64,000 nt of DNA from Tanypteryx hageni. Its lineage: Eukaryota; Arthropoda; Insecta; Odonata; Petaluridae. Numbering within the stretch: the stretch's first letter is position 1; every line of letters begins with the position of its first letter. Positions 47,201 to 61,045 of this stretch are shown one piece after another. The stretch lies in assembly GCA_028673005.1 (NCBI GenBank), contig CM054116.1, positions 128,751,547 to 128,815,546 on the forward strand, given 5' to 3'. The notes under the pieces are model-generated. The model was not told the DNA's origin and made no database searches. It saw only the letters and a program-made list of their open reading frames with translations. The translations under genes and the position numbers were made by a program.

Positions 47201-48480
47201 GAAAAAGACCATTAAAATCATTTATTAAATGTTTACGTGTGAGAGAAAAACTCTCGCGGGACGGAAGAAGCCCTACGCATAAACGAGAATTACGTACAAT
47301 TCAATTACGTAAAAGACAGTATGTATGATTTTGGATATATTTATCATACAAAGAAATTATTCTATTAGAAGAAAATAAAAACCGATATTTTGTTCTAATT
47401 TTTATGTAGAAGCCTCTATCTTCAAATTACTCTACACCATCTTATAAAAAAGTAAATTAAAACATTCTGTTAAGCGGAGGGGGGGGGGAGGAGGGAGTCG
47501 CTCCTGCCCTCGTGTACTCCTTTCAATTTTTTTAAATCTGGCCACCTTACTTAAAGGTTTTACAGTAAAATCAGAAACATGTTTCAAAAGAATGTTCCAG
47601 CGGTGGGTAGTCGAAAAAAAAAATGACAAACAGTACCTTAAACGAGTACTTAATTAAGTTATGGAAGATAATGCGTGACAATACACATAACACAAAAAAT
47701 AAAAAACAGCGAGGGGCGGACTGACGTGACGTCAGATACCTGCAAGAAGTTGCGCGAAGATGCTCAATCGCGAATAAACGAAACCGAGAATAGTTGATGC
47801 GCGAATACGGAGGGATGGAAACCTCTCATAACGTCACACACCTAGACCAACGGAAGAAAATCGTAAGCAAGCTCTCGGAATTCACCGAAAAAATGTCACA
47901 TTTCGTTCATTTTCAGGTTGAAGGTCGAGATATTCACTTTCCTCAAAATTATCTCCAGGAGCAATTTTCTTCATTTACGGATGTACATAATTTGTAAATT
48001 TTTATATTAAATCGGTAGTTATAATAATAATAAATAATAATATTAACATGTTTGGAAAAAAATACGTTTTAAATAATGAACGGACTACATGAAAATATAG
48101 TTTTTATGATAAAAAATATTCCACTGAAAATAGGTACTTGCACATATTGTGAAAAATATCCAAAATGCTAATTCCAGTTCTAAGACAGTACCACCTTCCT
48201 CACTCAAGGCACTGAAAGAACTGAACGATCGTGACGACAAAAGAGAATATGACTGCGTGGGAGAAAAAGAGCGATGAGATTCGCACAACGCATTTGTTTG
48301 TTCTTTCAATAAGTTTATGCCCCGAGTCTGACACGCAAAGAACCCCTGACTCGAATTACAAGTGGCGAGGCTCTTGAAACCATAGAGGGACTACATTTAC
48401 AAAAAAATATACGAGAGTCCGAAACTCGTGGGAACTTAAGTTCCCTTTCGACCCTTACACTCATACGTTTTAATAGAAAA
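47201..48480. other. no gene recognised
   Basis: AT-rich DNA with a G-run at about 47478-47487. No motif found. Confidence 0.5.
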
Positions 48481-48554
48481 TTTAGTTCGCAGCGAGGCGG
48501 CCGCCCTCAGATCCGGTCGCCCGTGGCTTTTGCCCACGCCTTGGGCCGGCCCTG
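48481..48554 (-). mobile_element. hAT terminus fragment (minus)
   Basis: On the minus strand it starts CAGGGCCGGCCCAAGGCG and runs into GCAAAAGCCACGGGCGACC, a familiar hAT-type end. No second end identified. Confidence 0.45.
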
Positions 48555-48837
48555 TGTATGACTGGATTACGTATAACCCAGATCCTACTGTACTCGCGAT
48601 CGTCCCGAAACGTTTTGGCGCCACGCGGAGCGGGACTGATACTGCCTTTGATGCGATTCTCCGGCGAACGCCGAATTACTCGCAACTTTCGCCGGATAAG
48701 GTCAGACCTGATGATGACGCTATGCATCGAAACCCGGGAATGAGTTTTGTAAATCAAATTCGTGATATTGTAAATGTTATATTTGTCGTTTTTTAAAATA
48801 AATAAGCAATTGAATATTAAAAAATTGAAAACTAAGC
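48555..48837. other. spacer, no gene recognised
   Basis: Moderately CpG-rich to about 48740, then AT-rich. Overlapping short frames only. Confidence 0.45.
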
Positions 48838-48869
48838 ACTTATCACAGGTTTCTACAATAGCCACAACA

Positions 48870-48912
48870 AGGTTATGAACAATTTCGGCTACAATGCAAC
48901 CGTCTTCAGTGG
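48870..48912 (-). ncRNA. hammerhead-like motif, degenerate (minus)
   Basis: CCA-CTGAAGA-C-GGTTGCATTGTAGCC-GAAA: helix II is GG(T/C)T..AGCC-like with a loop, followed by the GAAA box. The palindromic stem III and the TGG half of stem I are decayed (ATTGTTCATAACC). Probably inactive. Confidence 0.4.
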
Positions 48913-49038
48913 TAATTCGCCAAAACTAAATTCTAAACAATTACGTGTGTCGTTGTTTTTGTTGTAGATTTTTTAGAAAAAATCCCAGGTAACACCCCCC
49001 CCCTCTTGCAATAAACATTCCGCTCCCTTATGTTCAAA

Positions 49039-49491
49039 CAGCCGTCTTAGGAGGAAGACTGCATGGGTCTTGGCCCAGGACCTCACTTTAGAGGGGGCCC
49101 TCAAAATTTGGGGAGGAGGACTAAAACAGACTCAAAAGTCAGACATACTTATGAACTGTCAGACATGAGGAAATAAACAGAAAAAATAGCCCATTTGGTT
49201 TTCTACATTGAAGTTTTAATAAATATATATTATGAAATAGTGAGTTTACCTTATACTTTTTGTTTGTTTAATATTTCAATTTTCCCGGTATTTATTTACA
49301 CCTCTTAGTCACCCACCCCCTAAATGGCGTGATAGTGTATATTGTTATTCTCTATGATATCAGATAGGTAGTAACCGTCGCAACATTTTACAATCAATGC
49401 AAAGATTCGACAAATAAGACGTGCTCTGCAAATGAAGGGGGGCTGAAAAAAGTTAGGGCCCATGGGCTCCAAAAGCCACAAGACGACCCTG
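49039..49491. mobile_element. hAT MITE (453 bp), nested
   Basis: Left end CAGCCGTCTTAGG and inward-read right end CAGGGTCGTCTTGTGG share the GTCTT core and GGCCC/CATGGG motifs further in. Flanks TGTTCAAA (49031-49038) and GGTTAAAA (49492-49499) agree at 6 of 8 positions. Non-coding. Confidence 0.6.
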
Positions 49492-49662
49492 GGTTAAAAC
49501 ACGTTTCTTTTCAAATTCACACGCCACAGATCCTCTTCGCCATGCGCACTCTCAATGGACACCCACATACAAATCCCCCCTTCCCTCTCTCATTTCGCAC
49601 ACATAAAAACAACGAAAATAGCAGCACATGTTTTCTTATTAGAATCTACTTTCGGTGAATTG

Positions 49663-49703
49663 CCACTGAAGAAAGCTGCATTGTAGCTGAGACACGCATC
49701 TGG
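49663..49703 (+). ncRNA. hammerhead-like motif, degenerate (plus)
   Basis: CCA-CTGAAGA-A-AGCT..AGCT-GAGACACGCATC-TGG. Helix II (AGCT/AGCT) and a 3-bp stem I (CCA/TGG) can form, but the GAAA box is changed to GAGA. It appears to be a decayed version of the same ribozyme-like end as 48870-48912. Confidence 0.45.
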
Positions 49704-49756
49704 TTTTTCATATCCTTGTTGTGGTTATTGATGGTACTTGATAGAAATACTTTTTC

Positions 49757-50575
49757 AATTTTTAGGCTGGTTTCCAAAGGAAACCTAGCCTTATGAAATG
49801 GTTCGGTCTGTGTGTGTGTGTGTGCGTGTGTCCCCTACTAACAATTTCTGCATCAATGGACCGATTTTCATGAAAATTGGTATGAGGCTCGTCCTGCCAG
49901 GGCCCACCTCCGGGCTGTATTTTATTTGGCATAGATTGAAGTCTCGGGTTTGATTCCAGGAAAGTTTTTTTCCTATTTGTTTTATATTGGAAGTCTAAAA
50001 TCCATCGTGCAGGGATGTTTTCTTTAATACTTTAAAATATCTTAAAATTGTGATATCGGCTGTTCTAAGGGAAAAGAATGTAGATTCTATTTCTTATTAC
50101 CGAATTTTGATATTTGATCGTATTTTCTTGAATTTCTACTAAAACAACGTTTTTGCGTTTAAAATCGCATTTTATCGGATTTTTGTCATGGAGACGATTA
50201 TTACTGAACTCGGCTAGGTCATAGTCGAATGAACAAATGGGTTATTTTTTCCACTCGACTACTCTTCAGCAATGGACAGTTGATCCAGACATATTAGCGT
50301 ATAAACAGTAACATTTATTAAATTCGTTTATTTAAAAAAATACTTGCAAAATATGTCATAAAGAGATTTTGACATTGCTTTTAGTATTTTAAACCTGATA
50401 ATTTTCCATTAATTTGTTTTCCAATTTTTCTCTATCACTGATAAATTATGAATTTATAAGAATTCCTTGAAATGACTGACACATACTGAAACATTTCCTG
50501 TCGATATAAGTAATCAATTCGGGACGTCAACTTCGGGAAACCAGCCAGCATTAGTGCTGGTTTGGACTACTTGTT
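49757..50575 (+). mobile_element. Helitron-like family H-B, copy 2
   Basis: Starts TTTTTAGGCTGGTTTCC with the hairpin GGTTTCC-AAA-GGAAACC. Near the 3' end GGGAAACCAGCC repeats the 5' GGCTGGTTTCC inverted, followed by a hairpin (AAACCAGC...GCTGGTTT) and the end GGACTACTTGTTT. Subterminal inverted repeats plus a 3' hairpin with no TSD and no coding capacity suggest a Helentron-type non-autonomous element. Relatives are at 37331 (+) and 9985 (-). Confidence 0.65.
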
Positions 50576-52345
50576 TCATTCTTAGTGCTCATTCTTTAAC
50601 TACTAGATTAATTACCCGTCAAAAATGGCGAGTATACACGAACTAAGTATCAATTTAAAATAAAATTTAAATTTAAACAATGAAGTCATGAAACCACCTT
50701 TATAGTACTGAAGAGTAAACAAAAAATTCACATAATTGAATTTTTCAGATAGTAAAAATAGTTTTAGGCGTATAAAAGTGCGTAACAAAGAAATATTAAT
50801 GATTAATTTGTAAAAAATTACGCTGCCCAAATTTTGTCTAAAACTATTTTTACTTTCTAAAGCAGTAAGTTATTTAAATTTCAGGTTAATTTTTTACTTT
50901 TGAGTGCATAAAAACGTGATTTCATTCAGATAAATTGATATAAATTTTATTCTCCTGCTTTTACGCAAGATTAAAAACAACTTTCGTAGAAAATGTCCTA
51001 AAAGAAGTTCAAAAATTCAGCAATTTTAATGTCTACGCCTGTCTTCATTAACACAATAATATCAATGGACAAATGAATATTTATTTTCCTTGCCGTCGTA
51101 TTATTCATCGCAACCAAAACATTGTTTAAACTTCGAAACAGCATTAAAATTTCGTGAATATGTGGACATTTGCGAGGCGAAATTATTAACAAAAATTTTT
51201 ATCTTTACTAACGTAAATATAAACGGAAGATCATTACATATTTTTCATATTAAATTGCTAAATTTAGAAAATTCCGATAAACTTCTTAATAGTTTCAGAA
51301 CTAATTTCATAATATTCACCGATTAGTTTATTTGTATCTAATCAAAATCAATTTTGATGGCGTTATTCAAAATGAGCCAATCGCGAAGCATTAAAGACAA
51401 CAGATTTTTATAATAATAGATAATAAGTAGAAACTCTTGTCAGGAAAGACTGGTTCTGTATCCCAATCGCTATAAAACTGGCAGACATATTTTACTTAAT
51501 GTAGATAAGGTTAAAAGTCAACCCCTGCCATGCGCCATCGTGAGCTTGCAACGCGACTTTTATTCCCCTCATGTTCCGTAGGGCCTACGGCGCGCCGTAG
51601 GCTACGTCTAAACCCCTTCCCCTCCACCTCTCCCCCTTCCTTACCCTCCCAACCAGCACCTGATGCGTAGCCCAAAAAATAACGTCAAAATTTCCAAATT
51701 CATAAAAGTAAGCAGGTAAGTACAACCTCCTTGTAACCGTAGATTGCTTCAATGTTACTGGTAATTACGCATCTTAGTTAGATGCCGTCTAAGTTCGAAA
51801 TATAGACGGATATTTCCACCACAAACATATCTAACGCAAAGTGATGCTAAGTATCACGAAACGCCTTTATAAAACAAGTTATGTATTCCATGTTTTCACA
51901 AATCAAAACGACACGTATTTACACATAACGTGTATAATAGGACTAGAGTAGGTACTCACCTAATAGCTAAGAAAGTTTATGGCTAGGCATCCCATCAGCA
52001 TTGCAGCGCAATAAATTCACGATGTCTTCCGTGCAATTATTAACCTGTCACTTTTCTGAAGCTCTCAACGATTGTAACATGCTCGGAAATAGACAGCCAA
52101 TCAGGGCATCGGAACTCCCTCTCCCCCTCCGTATCCTCTCTCCACATAACCCTCAACGCACGACCAAAGCGATACAAGCGTGAAAAAACTCAACCCTTAC
52201 ATAGTTAAGACACGAAGAAATGGCTCGTGCGATATTTCTGCTATTATAAAGGACAACGCCTGGACATACCTAGGCATAAATTACCGATTTTTATTTGATA
52301 ACAGACGAAACAAAATGCATTTCTCGTAAAAAATACTTAGTTTTA
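50576..52345. other. no gene recognised; perfect 20-bp palindrome at 51583-51602
   Basis: AT-rich DNA with short frames. GCCTACGGCGCGCCGTAGGC at 51583-51602 is an exact palindrome inside a longer imperfect one. A CT-rich patch lies at about 51605-51660. No gene seen. Confidence 0.5.
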
Positions 52346-52804
52346 CTTGTATCTAGGGATTGCAAATTTACCGACTTTTTCAGTTATCGGTAATTCGATA
52401 AATGTTTTCATAAATACCGGTTTACCGGTAATTTATCGGTAACTTTCGACATTTAAAAAAAATGATAAATTTTAAAATAATACGATAAATATAAATAAAT
52501 AAAAAATTTATTTCAAGATAAGTACTTTAAGGAAAACACAACATAAACTTTAAGCAAAAATCGTAAATAAACCATCGATTATAAACTCTTAAGATAAGTA
52601 CTTGAAGGAAAATACAACATAAACTTTAAACACTTTTATTATAAATATGAAATAAACTCTAAAATTTTATTTTAAAGCAAAAGTATTACCGCTGATTCTT
52701 TTTATTTGTTGTCTCTTTGGTTAATTGATAGTAGCTCAATAACTTTGGCCAAAACTAACAAAGGTGAAATACTCCTTTAGCCAAAACAACTAGAGGGCTA
52801 CAAA

Positions 52805-52845
52805 ACCCAATGCATTTCGCCCACAAGGTGGGCATCGTCAGGGGT
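52805..52845 (-). ncRNA. hammerhead ribozyme-like fold (minus)
   Basis: ACCC-CTGACGA-T-GCCCAC-CTT-GTGGGC-GAA-ATGCAT-T-GGGT. Stem I is ACCC/GGGT, the CTGANGA box is intact, helix II is 6 bp, GAAA is intact, stem III is the self-complementary ATGCAT (suited to dimer folding) and T fits the cleavage-site position. The one deviation is the extra T between CTGACGA and helix II. Confidence 0.6.
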
Positions 52846-52866
52846 AAAACCTGTTCCAACAGTGAC

Positions 52867-52895
52867 TGAAAGCCAACTGCACTGCAGTTGGCTTT
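52867..52895. repeat. perfect 14-bp-stem palindrome
   Basis: GAAAGCCAACTGCA and its reverse complement around a single C; it lies upstream of the ribozyme-like fold on the minus strand. Confidence 0.9.
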
Positions 52896-53511
52896 CTTGG
52901 GATCATAAAGGTATTGTAGCGCGCGTGAACCAATGTGCTGCGAGGTTTGTTCAAAAATGGGAATATTATTTTTATTCTGCTATTTAATTACTATCTGTTA
53001 AAATACAGCAGGGTAAAATTAAAACAGTTCTAAATAAATAAGGTGTGTTAATAAATTTTTCTTCATATTAACAAAAGTAAGACGTGTAATGATTTTTTAA
53101 ATATTTTATTTAAAGATGTTAAAGTGTGCCTAATCAATTTTAGTACCTATTCTATCTCTTTATTGAACAAAATAAATTATTATTTAGATGTTTAGATCTA
53201 TTAAAAAATATATTTTACAAAGATAATTAACAGGTAAAATTATTAAAACATACATTAAATACGTTCTTATTTTACCGAATTACCGGTAGAAAATACCGAA
53301 TTACCGGTAAATTTAGTAAAGGATTTCCGACACATACCGATAAACCGGTAAACCGGTTTACCGGTATCGCAATACCTACTTGTATCACAAGTACCTTTTT
53401 AACCCTTTTTATCGGCGGCCACGTAATTGTTCGAGATTTTGATGCGGTGACCACGGTAAAGCGGCGTTGCCAGACTTCTCAGAACGTAAAATAATGTGAG
53501 AGCTATTAGTC

Positions 53512-53808
53512 CAGAAATGGGCAAACTTATTAGGTTGTGGGCCGCTTCAGCAGTTGCGGTTTCTTAAGCGATCCGCATTAAAAGATGCTAATGCTACATC
53601 GGAAATTGAGAGAATGCGAAAGATCGTATTAGTGTAATATACAATAATATTTTAGCTTCATAATTGCTCTATAAAAGGTTTTCCTGCCATAGTTTTAACA
53701 AAAAACCTGGAAATTTTCTACATCATGTTTCACGTTTCGCTTTCATAACAACATAAAATGCTCTCGCAGGTCTGATGTAGCCCGCAGGCCGTGGTTTGCA
53801 CACCTCTG
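53512..53808. mobile_element. hAT MITE (297 bp)
   Basis: Left CAGAAATGGGCAAAC and inward-read right CAGAGGTGTGCAAACC are inverted, with GGGCCGC/GCGGGC further in. Flanks TATTAGTC (53504-53511) and TATTAAAC (53809-53816) agree at 6 of 8 bases. Non-coding. Confidence 0.7.
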
Positions 53809-53874
53809 TATTAAACCAATAAAAAAATGCAAGAACAAAACAAGTGATGATATAAAAATAATTTTTATAAATAA

Positions 53875-53929
<55 letters not shown>
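53875..53929. repeat. (TA)n array, left flank of the Penelope-like element
   Basis: About 25 uninterrupted TA units; the Penelope-like reading frame begins at its right edge. Confidence 0.95.
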
Positions 53930-57189
<3,260 letters not shown>

Positions 57190-57690
57190 AAGAGTAATGC
57201 GGTACTTAGAAACAGTTTCTAATGAACTTGAGAAGAGATTTGAGAATGCAATTTCTTTCAAAATATTTAAAGTTTTTGTCGAAACAATTTTCCGGAATTA
57301 ATATTCAGCATCTTTTAAAAATTCAAGATCGTTTACCACTTGACTTTCTTGGACTGGACAAACATTAGATATTCACTAATGAACTATGAGCTGATGAAGC
57401 GTCGTTTTTATGACAATAATGCAGCACTGAAAAGTTCTGGTATGATATTTTCAATCATTCCAACAATTACAAAGGTCTGGCACATTACACTCTTTATGTT
57501 TTAACTCTCTTTCCGACAACTGTGATGCGTGAACGGATATTTAGTGCACTTCACTTTCTGAAAAATAAATACCCCAACAAATTGAAGGGCGAAAATCTTG
57601 AATCTACGCTCCGATTCGCTGTACAGGAAATTAATGTGGAAAAATTGCCGTTTAAAAGATTCTTTAGCCATCAAAACATGCTATTTGACT
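57190..57690 (+). pseudogene. hAT transposase C-terminal relic
   Basis: Broken + frames give YTLYVLTLFPTTVMRERIFS, then ALHFLKNKYPNKLKGENLES and TLRFAVQEIN. This matches the hAT dimerisation domain pattern (LF.ST...E..FS....K.KYR..L....L...LR). Upstream pieces (LISNELEKRFENAISFKI-like) fit the region before it, with stops. The first half of the gene is absent. Confidence 0.65.
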
Positions 57691-58070
57691 AGTTCTACAA
57701 ATTTTGAAGACTTTTTATTATAATTAATATTTTACGAGATATAAAGAAAAGAAAGAAAAGGCACTTGTGTAAACAGTTGCAGCGCAAACACTCAAGTTTA
57801 ATCAAAGATACAAAAATGGTCAACCTGCAGCCTGAGAATATAAGGTGGTAAGACATTTTTTTACTGTCATCTGACAGACGGATTTTTAGTAATCCAGGGC
57901 TAAATGCGCATCTGTTTATTCGATAATATTTCGACTAAATCGATGATTTTTAACTCTGGACTTGTTTCACATTAGTAATTTGCCAAACGACACAAAAAAC
58001 CAGCACTTTAAATAGCCGACTGGCAATATATAAATATACAAGCAAAATAACATCATTTATGTGACAAACG
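57691..58070. other. spacer, no gene recognised
   Basis: AT-rich DNA ending with the TSD of the next element. Confidence 0.5.
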
Positions 58071-58533
58071 ATATAAATAAACTTTTTTCTCCTGAAGCCA
58101 GCAGGTTCGTTAAGGATCTCGATCGGATATAAAAGAGACCCATGACCGATCATCCTCACTCACTTTGAGTCACTACACTTGGCCCTGAAGATGGTCGCGT
58201 GGCGACCGAAATACGTATTGGCCAAAAAAACTGTTAGAAGAAGTACGTTTCGTCGACATCACTGGCACATCATTATTTTCCTAGAACACCGTTGGTTTTT
58301 TCCTTTTCGTTCATCCGCTGTGGGGTTCCCTTCCCATTGTGGGGTCTTTGCTTCGTTGGAGGATTTTTGGCCGCATCGTGGGAAGTTTGCCTCAGCATCG
58401 GCTGTTCACCAACACTTTCGCTTGTGACCAGCTGTTGATGAAAAAGTTTTTACCTTAACGAACCTACTGACTTCAGGAGAAAAAAGTTTATTTATATCAT
58501 TTTATCTTGCCAGCGAAGCTCACCTTTTTATTT
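58071..58533 (+). mobile_element. Penelope-like short insertion (463 bp), 14-bp TSD, inverted ends
   Basis: TTATGTGACAAACG is repeated exactly at 58057-58070 and 58534-58547. Inside, 58071-58116 and about 58452-58500 are inverted copies of about 46-50 bp (ATAAATAAACTTTTTTCTCC...GGTTCGTTAAGG). Between them lies a strong hammerhead-like fold. No RT remains. The long TSD, inverted terminal segments and ribozyme fold are all traits known for Penelope-like elements. Confidence 0.8.
58179..58225 (+). ncRNA. hammerhead ribozyme-like fold (best candidate)
   Basis: TTGGCC-CTGAAGA-T-GGTCGC-GTG-GCGACC-GAA-ATACGTAT-T-GGCCAA. Stem I is a perfect 6 bp (TTGGCC/GGCCAA), helix II a perfect 6 bp with a 3-base loop, the GAAA box is intact, stem III is the self-complementary ATACGTAT, as in dimer-folding type I hammerheads, and T fits the cleavage position. 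The extra T after CTGAAGA is the only departure from the consensus. Confidence 0.65.
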
Positions 58534-58547
58534 TTATGTGACAAACG

Positions 58548-59159
58548 TTTCATTTCTAGAACTGCTCAGTTTTACGATTATTTCTGTAATTATTTTCTTA
58601 ATTAATTATTAAGTTGTTACTTCGTAATATCCAAGAGAGATCCATATTATCTTTCTCGATGTCCTTTCTTGATCAATATCTCAAAATAATACAGTCGCTT
58701 TCTGAATCGAGACGTTTCACCGTCATCTGCCTCCTTGAAATAAAAAAGATATAGAGGGACTATCTCTTTGAACTCGACGTACTCACGGCTGAAATTCTTT
58801 GGGAAAACTTATTCAATGACGCTAAAAGAGTAATAGACTCAAAATCCCCAAGCTCTCAACCGCTTCCAGCGCTACTGGTAGTCGAACATTACGCTTGGAC
58901 GACTGCCAAACCTCCACTTGTCAGGTTTACGTAGCTCATTCATTAGTGAAGACCTCTCTATCTCTTCCTACTCTTGTAATTTCGGTTAGACCCAAGAAGG
59001 AATCTTTCCACCACTGACGCGTTAAATTTTGCCCTCTTGAAAAGTAAAAAAATTACAGTCATCGAGTAGAGCCTTCATCGCTTAGTCGTAAGTAATCGCT
59101 TTCACGGAAGACGAGAAACTTTCCATGAATACGCTGAAATGTTTATTCCTTTAAATATA
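58548..59159. other. no gene recognised
   Basis: Unremarkable DNA with no repeat or motif found. Confidence 0.5.
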
Positions 59160-61045
59160 CTAAACTCTAACTCGCCCCGAGTATCTAAACATTTACCTAT
59201 TTGTTTAAACTTTAAGAATTTTTAACTGCCAAACAAATTAAAATTCAAAATTTGTATAATCCCTATTTCGTTTTTTTAAGAATTTTACTTATAAAAAAAT
59301 TTCAACTCCGTAGCACATTCGGAAATACATAAACCTTGAAAATTTGTTTAAACAATTGAGAACTTTTAGCGGTCGCATTGTTGCACTTTTTCATGATTTT
59401 CGTTTTTTCTAGTCAGTTTTCCACAAAATCCTAACTAAGAAAAAAATTTCGAATCTCCAGCTAATCTGGAAGTGCCTAAACATAAGTATCCTCCTATATG
59501 TTATCAATATATCGACGTTTCTTACAGAGGAGGAGGAGGATGATATAACACACTAGTAGTTGGTGCTTGCATTCTGCAAGAATATCATCTCACCTTGAAA
59601 AAGCATTCATTTCTCAGACATAATTCAACATTACAAATATTTTTTTAATTTTAAAAATTTCACCTCCGCAGCGATTTTCGTTTTTCCTTTATATAAAAAT
59701 AATAGATTAAAAATCCCCAAACTTTGCAATTTTTAGAATTTTATACTTTTTCCATTATGGGGTACTAATGCTACACATTTATGCAAAATTTTAAAGTTAT
59801 AGCACTTCTAGAAGTGAAAAAATATTTTTCTAATTGTTTAAATTTTAAACATTTTTAACGGCCGCCGCAATAAATTTATGGAGAGATTAAAATGTTTATT
59901 TGTGCAAATGCACTACTCTGTAAATAACTTGAAAATTTCAGCTTCCTAACTCATCCCGTAGTACCAAAACCGTTATCTATTTGTTTAAACTTGAAGAATT
60001 TGTAACATCAAAACAAATCCAAATATCAAAATTTGTATAATCCCTATTTCGTTTTTTTACAAATACTACCTCTAAAAAAAATTTCAGCTCCGTAGCACAT
60101 TCGAAAATACATAAACCTTGAAAATTTGTTTAAACAATTGGGAATTTTTAGCGTCCGCATTGTTGCACTTTTTCAAGATTTTCGTTTTTTCTAGTCGGTT
60201 TTGCACAAAATCCTACCTAAGAAAAGAATTTAGAATCTCTAGTTCATCTGGAAGTGCCTAAACATTAGTATCCTCCTAAATGTTATGTCCCCCTCCTCCT
60301 CTGTAAGAAACGTCGATATATATATTACAAGTAGTTGGTGCTTGCATTCTGCAAGCATATCATCTCATCATAAAAAAACATTCATTTTTCATATTTCATC
60401 ATTACAAATATTTTTTTAATTCTAAATATTTCACCTCCGGAGCGAAAATAATAAACTAAAACAATCACAAAACTTTGCAATTTTAAGAATTTTATACTTT
60501 CTCCATTATGGGGTACTAATGCTACACATTCCTGACAAATTTTAAAGTTCTAGTACTTCTAGAATTAAAATAATATTTTTCCAATTGTTTAAATTTTAAA
60601 CATTTTTAACGGCCGCCGCAATATGTTAATGGAGAGATTCAAATGTTTATTTGTGCAGTTGCACTATTCTGCACATAAGTTGAAATTTTCAGTTTCCTAG
60701 CTCATCCCGTTATGTCTAAACAGTTACCTATTTGTTTAAACTTTAAGAATTTTAAACTGCCAAACAAATCTGAATATCAAAATTTTTATAATTCCTATTT
60801 CATTTTTTTACAATACCTATCTCTAAAAAAATTTCAGTTCCGTAGAACATTTGGAAATACATAAACCTTAAAAAATTGTTTAAACAATTGCGAATTTTTA
60901 GCGGCCGCATTGTTGCTCTTTTTGAAGATTTTAGTTTTTTTCTAGACGGTTTTTCACAAAATCCTACCTAAGAAAAAAATTTCGAATCTCCAGCTCATCT
61001 GGAAGTGCATAAACATTAGTATCCTCCTCCTCCTCTGTAAGAAAC
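59160..61045. repeat. tandem repeat, unit about 750-780 bp, about 2.5 copies
   Basis: Anchor TTGTTTAAAC recurs at 59201, 59981 and 60732 with the same order of blocks: GAAATACATAAACC, GCATTGTTGC, CTGGAAGTGC..., TAGTTGGTGCTTGCATTCTG, CCATTATGGGGTACTAATGC, AACGGCCGCCGCAAT. Spacing is 780 and 751 bp; the third unit stops near 61045. Non-coding and AT-rich; satellite-like. Confidence 0.9.

Larger units (their letters stand above)
48838..49742. mobile_element. element with about 88-bp inverted ends carrying ribozyme-like motifs
   Basis: 48838-48925 and 49650-49742 are inverted copies of one sequence (shared CCACAACAAGG, TACAATGCA and TTCAGTGG blocks when aligned). Each has the outward-pointing box CCACTGAAGA, a stem around GCATTGTAGC, and a GAAA-like box. 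The inverted arrangement fits the inverted terminal repeats described for Penelope-like elements. A hAT MITE occupies most of the interior. Confidence 0.6.
52726..52930 (-). mobile_element. Penelope-like 3' fragment nested in the hAT element
   Basis: On the minus strand it contains a stem-loop (52867-52895), a hammerhead-like fold (52805-52845) and the tail GGCTAAAGGAGTATTTCACC then GTTATTGAGCTACTATCA, the last shared with the 118-bp insertion at 17647. Borders are approximate because no TSD was found. Confidence 0.55.
52354..53378. mobile_element. hAT-like non-autonomous element (1,025 bp), perfect 8-bp TSD
   Basis: Ends TAGGGATTGC...GCAATACCTA, flanked by identical CTTGTATC (52346-52353 and 53379-53386). 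Both ends carry clusters of TACCGGTA/TATCGGTA motifs, many more at the right end, plausibly transposase binding sites. The interior is AT-rich and non-coding, with a Penelope-like fragment inserted around 52726-52930. Confidence 0.85.
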
